NCBI GenBank assembly: GCA_003505715.1
Contig: DNXU01000609.1
Span: forward strand, 283 to 6,430
DNA length: 6,148 bases
Origin: Cyanobacteria bacterium UBA8803
Lineage (GTDB): Bacteria > Cyanobacteriota > Cyanobacteriia > Cyanobacteriales > Coleofasciculaceae
Direction: 5' to 3'
Position numbers and translations under genes: made by a program. The notes under the pieces were generated by a model. It did not search any database. It was not told the origin of the DNA and saw nothing but the letters and a program-made list of their open reading frames with translations. Shown piece by piece: positions 5,731 to 6,148 of this stretch (position 1 is the first letter of the stretch; each line of letters starts with the position of its first letter).

Positions 5731-5763
5731 TTTCTTACCGATTTCTTATCGATTTCTTACCCA
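5731..5763 (+). promoter_or_regulatory. Three 11-bp-phased direct repeats, candidate OmpR/PhoB-type operator
   Basis: TTTCTTA occurs at 5731, 5742 and 5753, exactly 11 bp apart, as part of a GATTTCTTAYC unit. Written as 8-mers with 3-bp spacers they are CTTACCGA (5734), CTTATCGA (5745) and CTTACCCA (5756). This is the architecture of the cyanobacterial Pho box bound by SphR/PhoB (PyTTAAPyPy(T/A) three times with 3-bp gaps), matched at 6, 6 and 7 of 8 positions. The site ends 54 bp before the zinc-ribbon start codon and lies downstream of an OmpR-family regulator gene. Binding is inferred. Confidence 0.5.
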
Positions 5764-5817
5764 AAATTTTTACTTGTGACCGTTAGTCTGTTAATTGTAG
5801 GGTGCAAATCTCATACT

Positions 5818-6012
5818 ATGAACTACTGTCCCTGTTGCTCAGCTCAGCTGTTGCCTCATATTCGCCACAACCACATTTATTGGTTTTGCTCTCGATGCCG
5901 ACAGGAAATGCCCGTTATAGATGGGGTCAAAGTTAAAGATCACCAAGAGTTACCTTTGATCAATCCCCTGAATCCTCTCTTGTCTCAACGCATCTTAGTC
6001 ACAGTGGAGTGA
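5818..6012 (+). CDS. Small Cys4 zinc-ribbon protein of unknown function
   Basis: The 64-residue product begins MNYCPCC and has two metal-binding knuckles: C4-x2-C7 (with an extra C6) and C24-x2-C27, separated by 16 residues that include several histidines (H14, H17, H19) and the aromatic stretch IYWFC. This is a compact zinc ribbon. The remaining about 37 residues (from EMPVIDGV on) are hydrophilic or proline-rich with no further domain. From memory, small proteins starting this way are common in cyanobacteria but have no assigned role. A nucleic-acid or protein-binding adaptor is a guess. I chose ATG 5818 because the zinc-ribbon starts there; a GTG at 5776 would add 14 residues that do not look conserved. 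Neither start has a well-spaced ribosome site (TAGGG at 5798-5802 is about 15 nt away). The phased repeats upstream suggest control by an OmpR-family regulator. Confidence 0.78.
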   Translation: MNYCPCCSAQLLPHIRHNHIYWFCSRCRQEMPVIDGVKVKDHQELPLINPLNPLLSQRILVTVE

Positions 6013-6076
6013 AAAATAGAGACAGAGGAGGGAGAAGAAGAGGGAGAACAGGGTTTCCTGGCTATCTGGGGTAAAA

Positions 6077-6092
6077 TGTATTTTCTGTTACA
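6077..6092. promoter_or_regulatory. NtcA-like palindrome TGTA-N8-TACA
   Basis: TGTA (6077-6080), eight bases, then TACA (6089-6092) matches the full consensus of the cyanobacterial nitrogen regulator NtcA (GTA-N8-TAC). I do not find a TA-N3-T -10 box at the usual ~22-bp distance in either direction, and any target gene on the right lies outside the window. The same bases form a weak 5-bp hairpin. Confidence 0.35.
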
Positions 6093-6093
6093 T

Positions 6094-6135
6094 GGTGATG
6101 GGTGATGGGTGATGGGTGATGGGTAATGGGTAATT
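6094..6135. repeat. GGTGATG heptamer tandem repeat, G-quadruplex pattern
   Basis: Four perfect GGTGATG units (6094-6121) are followed by GGTAATG (6122-6128) and GGTAATT (6129-6135). The junctions create five GGG runs at 6100, 6107, 6114, 6121 and 6128, all with 4-nt loops, a strong simple match to the G-quadruplex pattern on the + strand. It is the third distinct heptamer repeat in the window. Confidence 0.95.
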
Positions 6136-6148
6136 AGGGAGAAATTGC

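Noticed and set aside
5776..5817. GTG 5776 as start of the zinc-ribbon gene
   Set aside because: It adds 14 residues before MNYCPCC, while the recognisable zinc-ribbon begins at ATG 5818; upstream DNA looks like promoter rather than coding sequence.
6013..6053. Polypurine stretch after the zinc-ribbon gene as a functional element
   Set aside because: It is purine-rich with GGAGG-like pieces, but no start codon follows at a suitable distance and no hairpin is formed.

Overview
The window looks like a piece of a cyanobacterial chromosome, probably from a filamentous or otherwise repeat-rich species. Two sequence signs support this. The HIP1 octamer GCGATCGC occurs five times in about 6 kb (27-34, 2069-2076, 2274-2281, 2905-2912, 3759-3766). 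Three different 7-bp tandem repeats of the type known as STRR sit between genes. The protein content (a PAS histidine kinase with long coiled-coil linkers, an OmpR-type regulator, a tiny zinc-ribbon protein) also fits. No genus can be named from this alone.

Layout, left to right. (1) 1-920, +: the C-terminal part of a YihY/BrkB-family membrane protein whose start lies outside the window. (2) 921-1110: a spacer with GGGATGA repeats. (3) 1111-2172, +: a single-domain mannose-1-phosphate guanylyltransferase making GDP-mannose for surface polysaccharide or glycoprotein. (4) 2173-2507: a long AT-rich spacer with several hairpins, ending in a promoter-like TATAAT box enclosed by a perfect 10-bp inverted repeat. 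(5) 2508-2954, +: a small secreted protein of unknown function. (6) 2955-3030: a convergent gap filled by TTGTTGG repeats. (7) 3031-4743, -: a hybrid-type sensor kinase (receiver, coiled coil, PAS, HisKA, HATPase). (8) 4744-4859: a divergent control region. (9) 4860-5555, +: an intact OmpR/PhoB-type response regulator. (10) 5556-5817: a spacer with a 12-bp repeat and three helically phased direct repeats that resemble an OmpR-family operator. (11) 5818-6012, +: a 64-residue Cys4 zinc-ribbon protein. (12) 6013-6148: a purine-rich tail, an NtcA-like palindrome and a GGTGATG repeat.

The part most worth attention is the divergent kinase/regulator pair with the small zinc-ribbon gene. The regulator keeps every residue needed for phosphorylation. 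The kinase keeps its phospho-acceptor histidine, but its ATP-binding G1 and G2 boxes and its receiver domain have all lost signature residues. The kinase may therefore be a pseudokinase, a phosphatase or a relay partner rather than an ordinary autokinase. The phased repeats upstream of the zinc-ribbon gene are a candidate target of the regulator, or of a PhoB/SphR-type regulator. I see no CRISPR array, insertion sequence, tRNA or rRNA, and no clear sign of a defence or mobile system.
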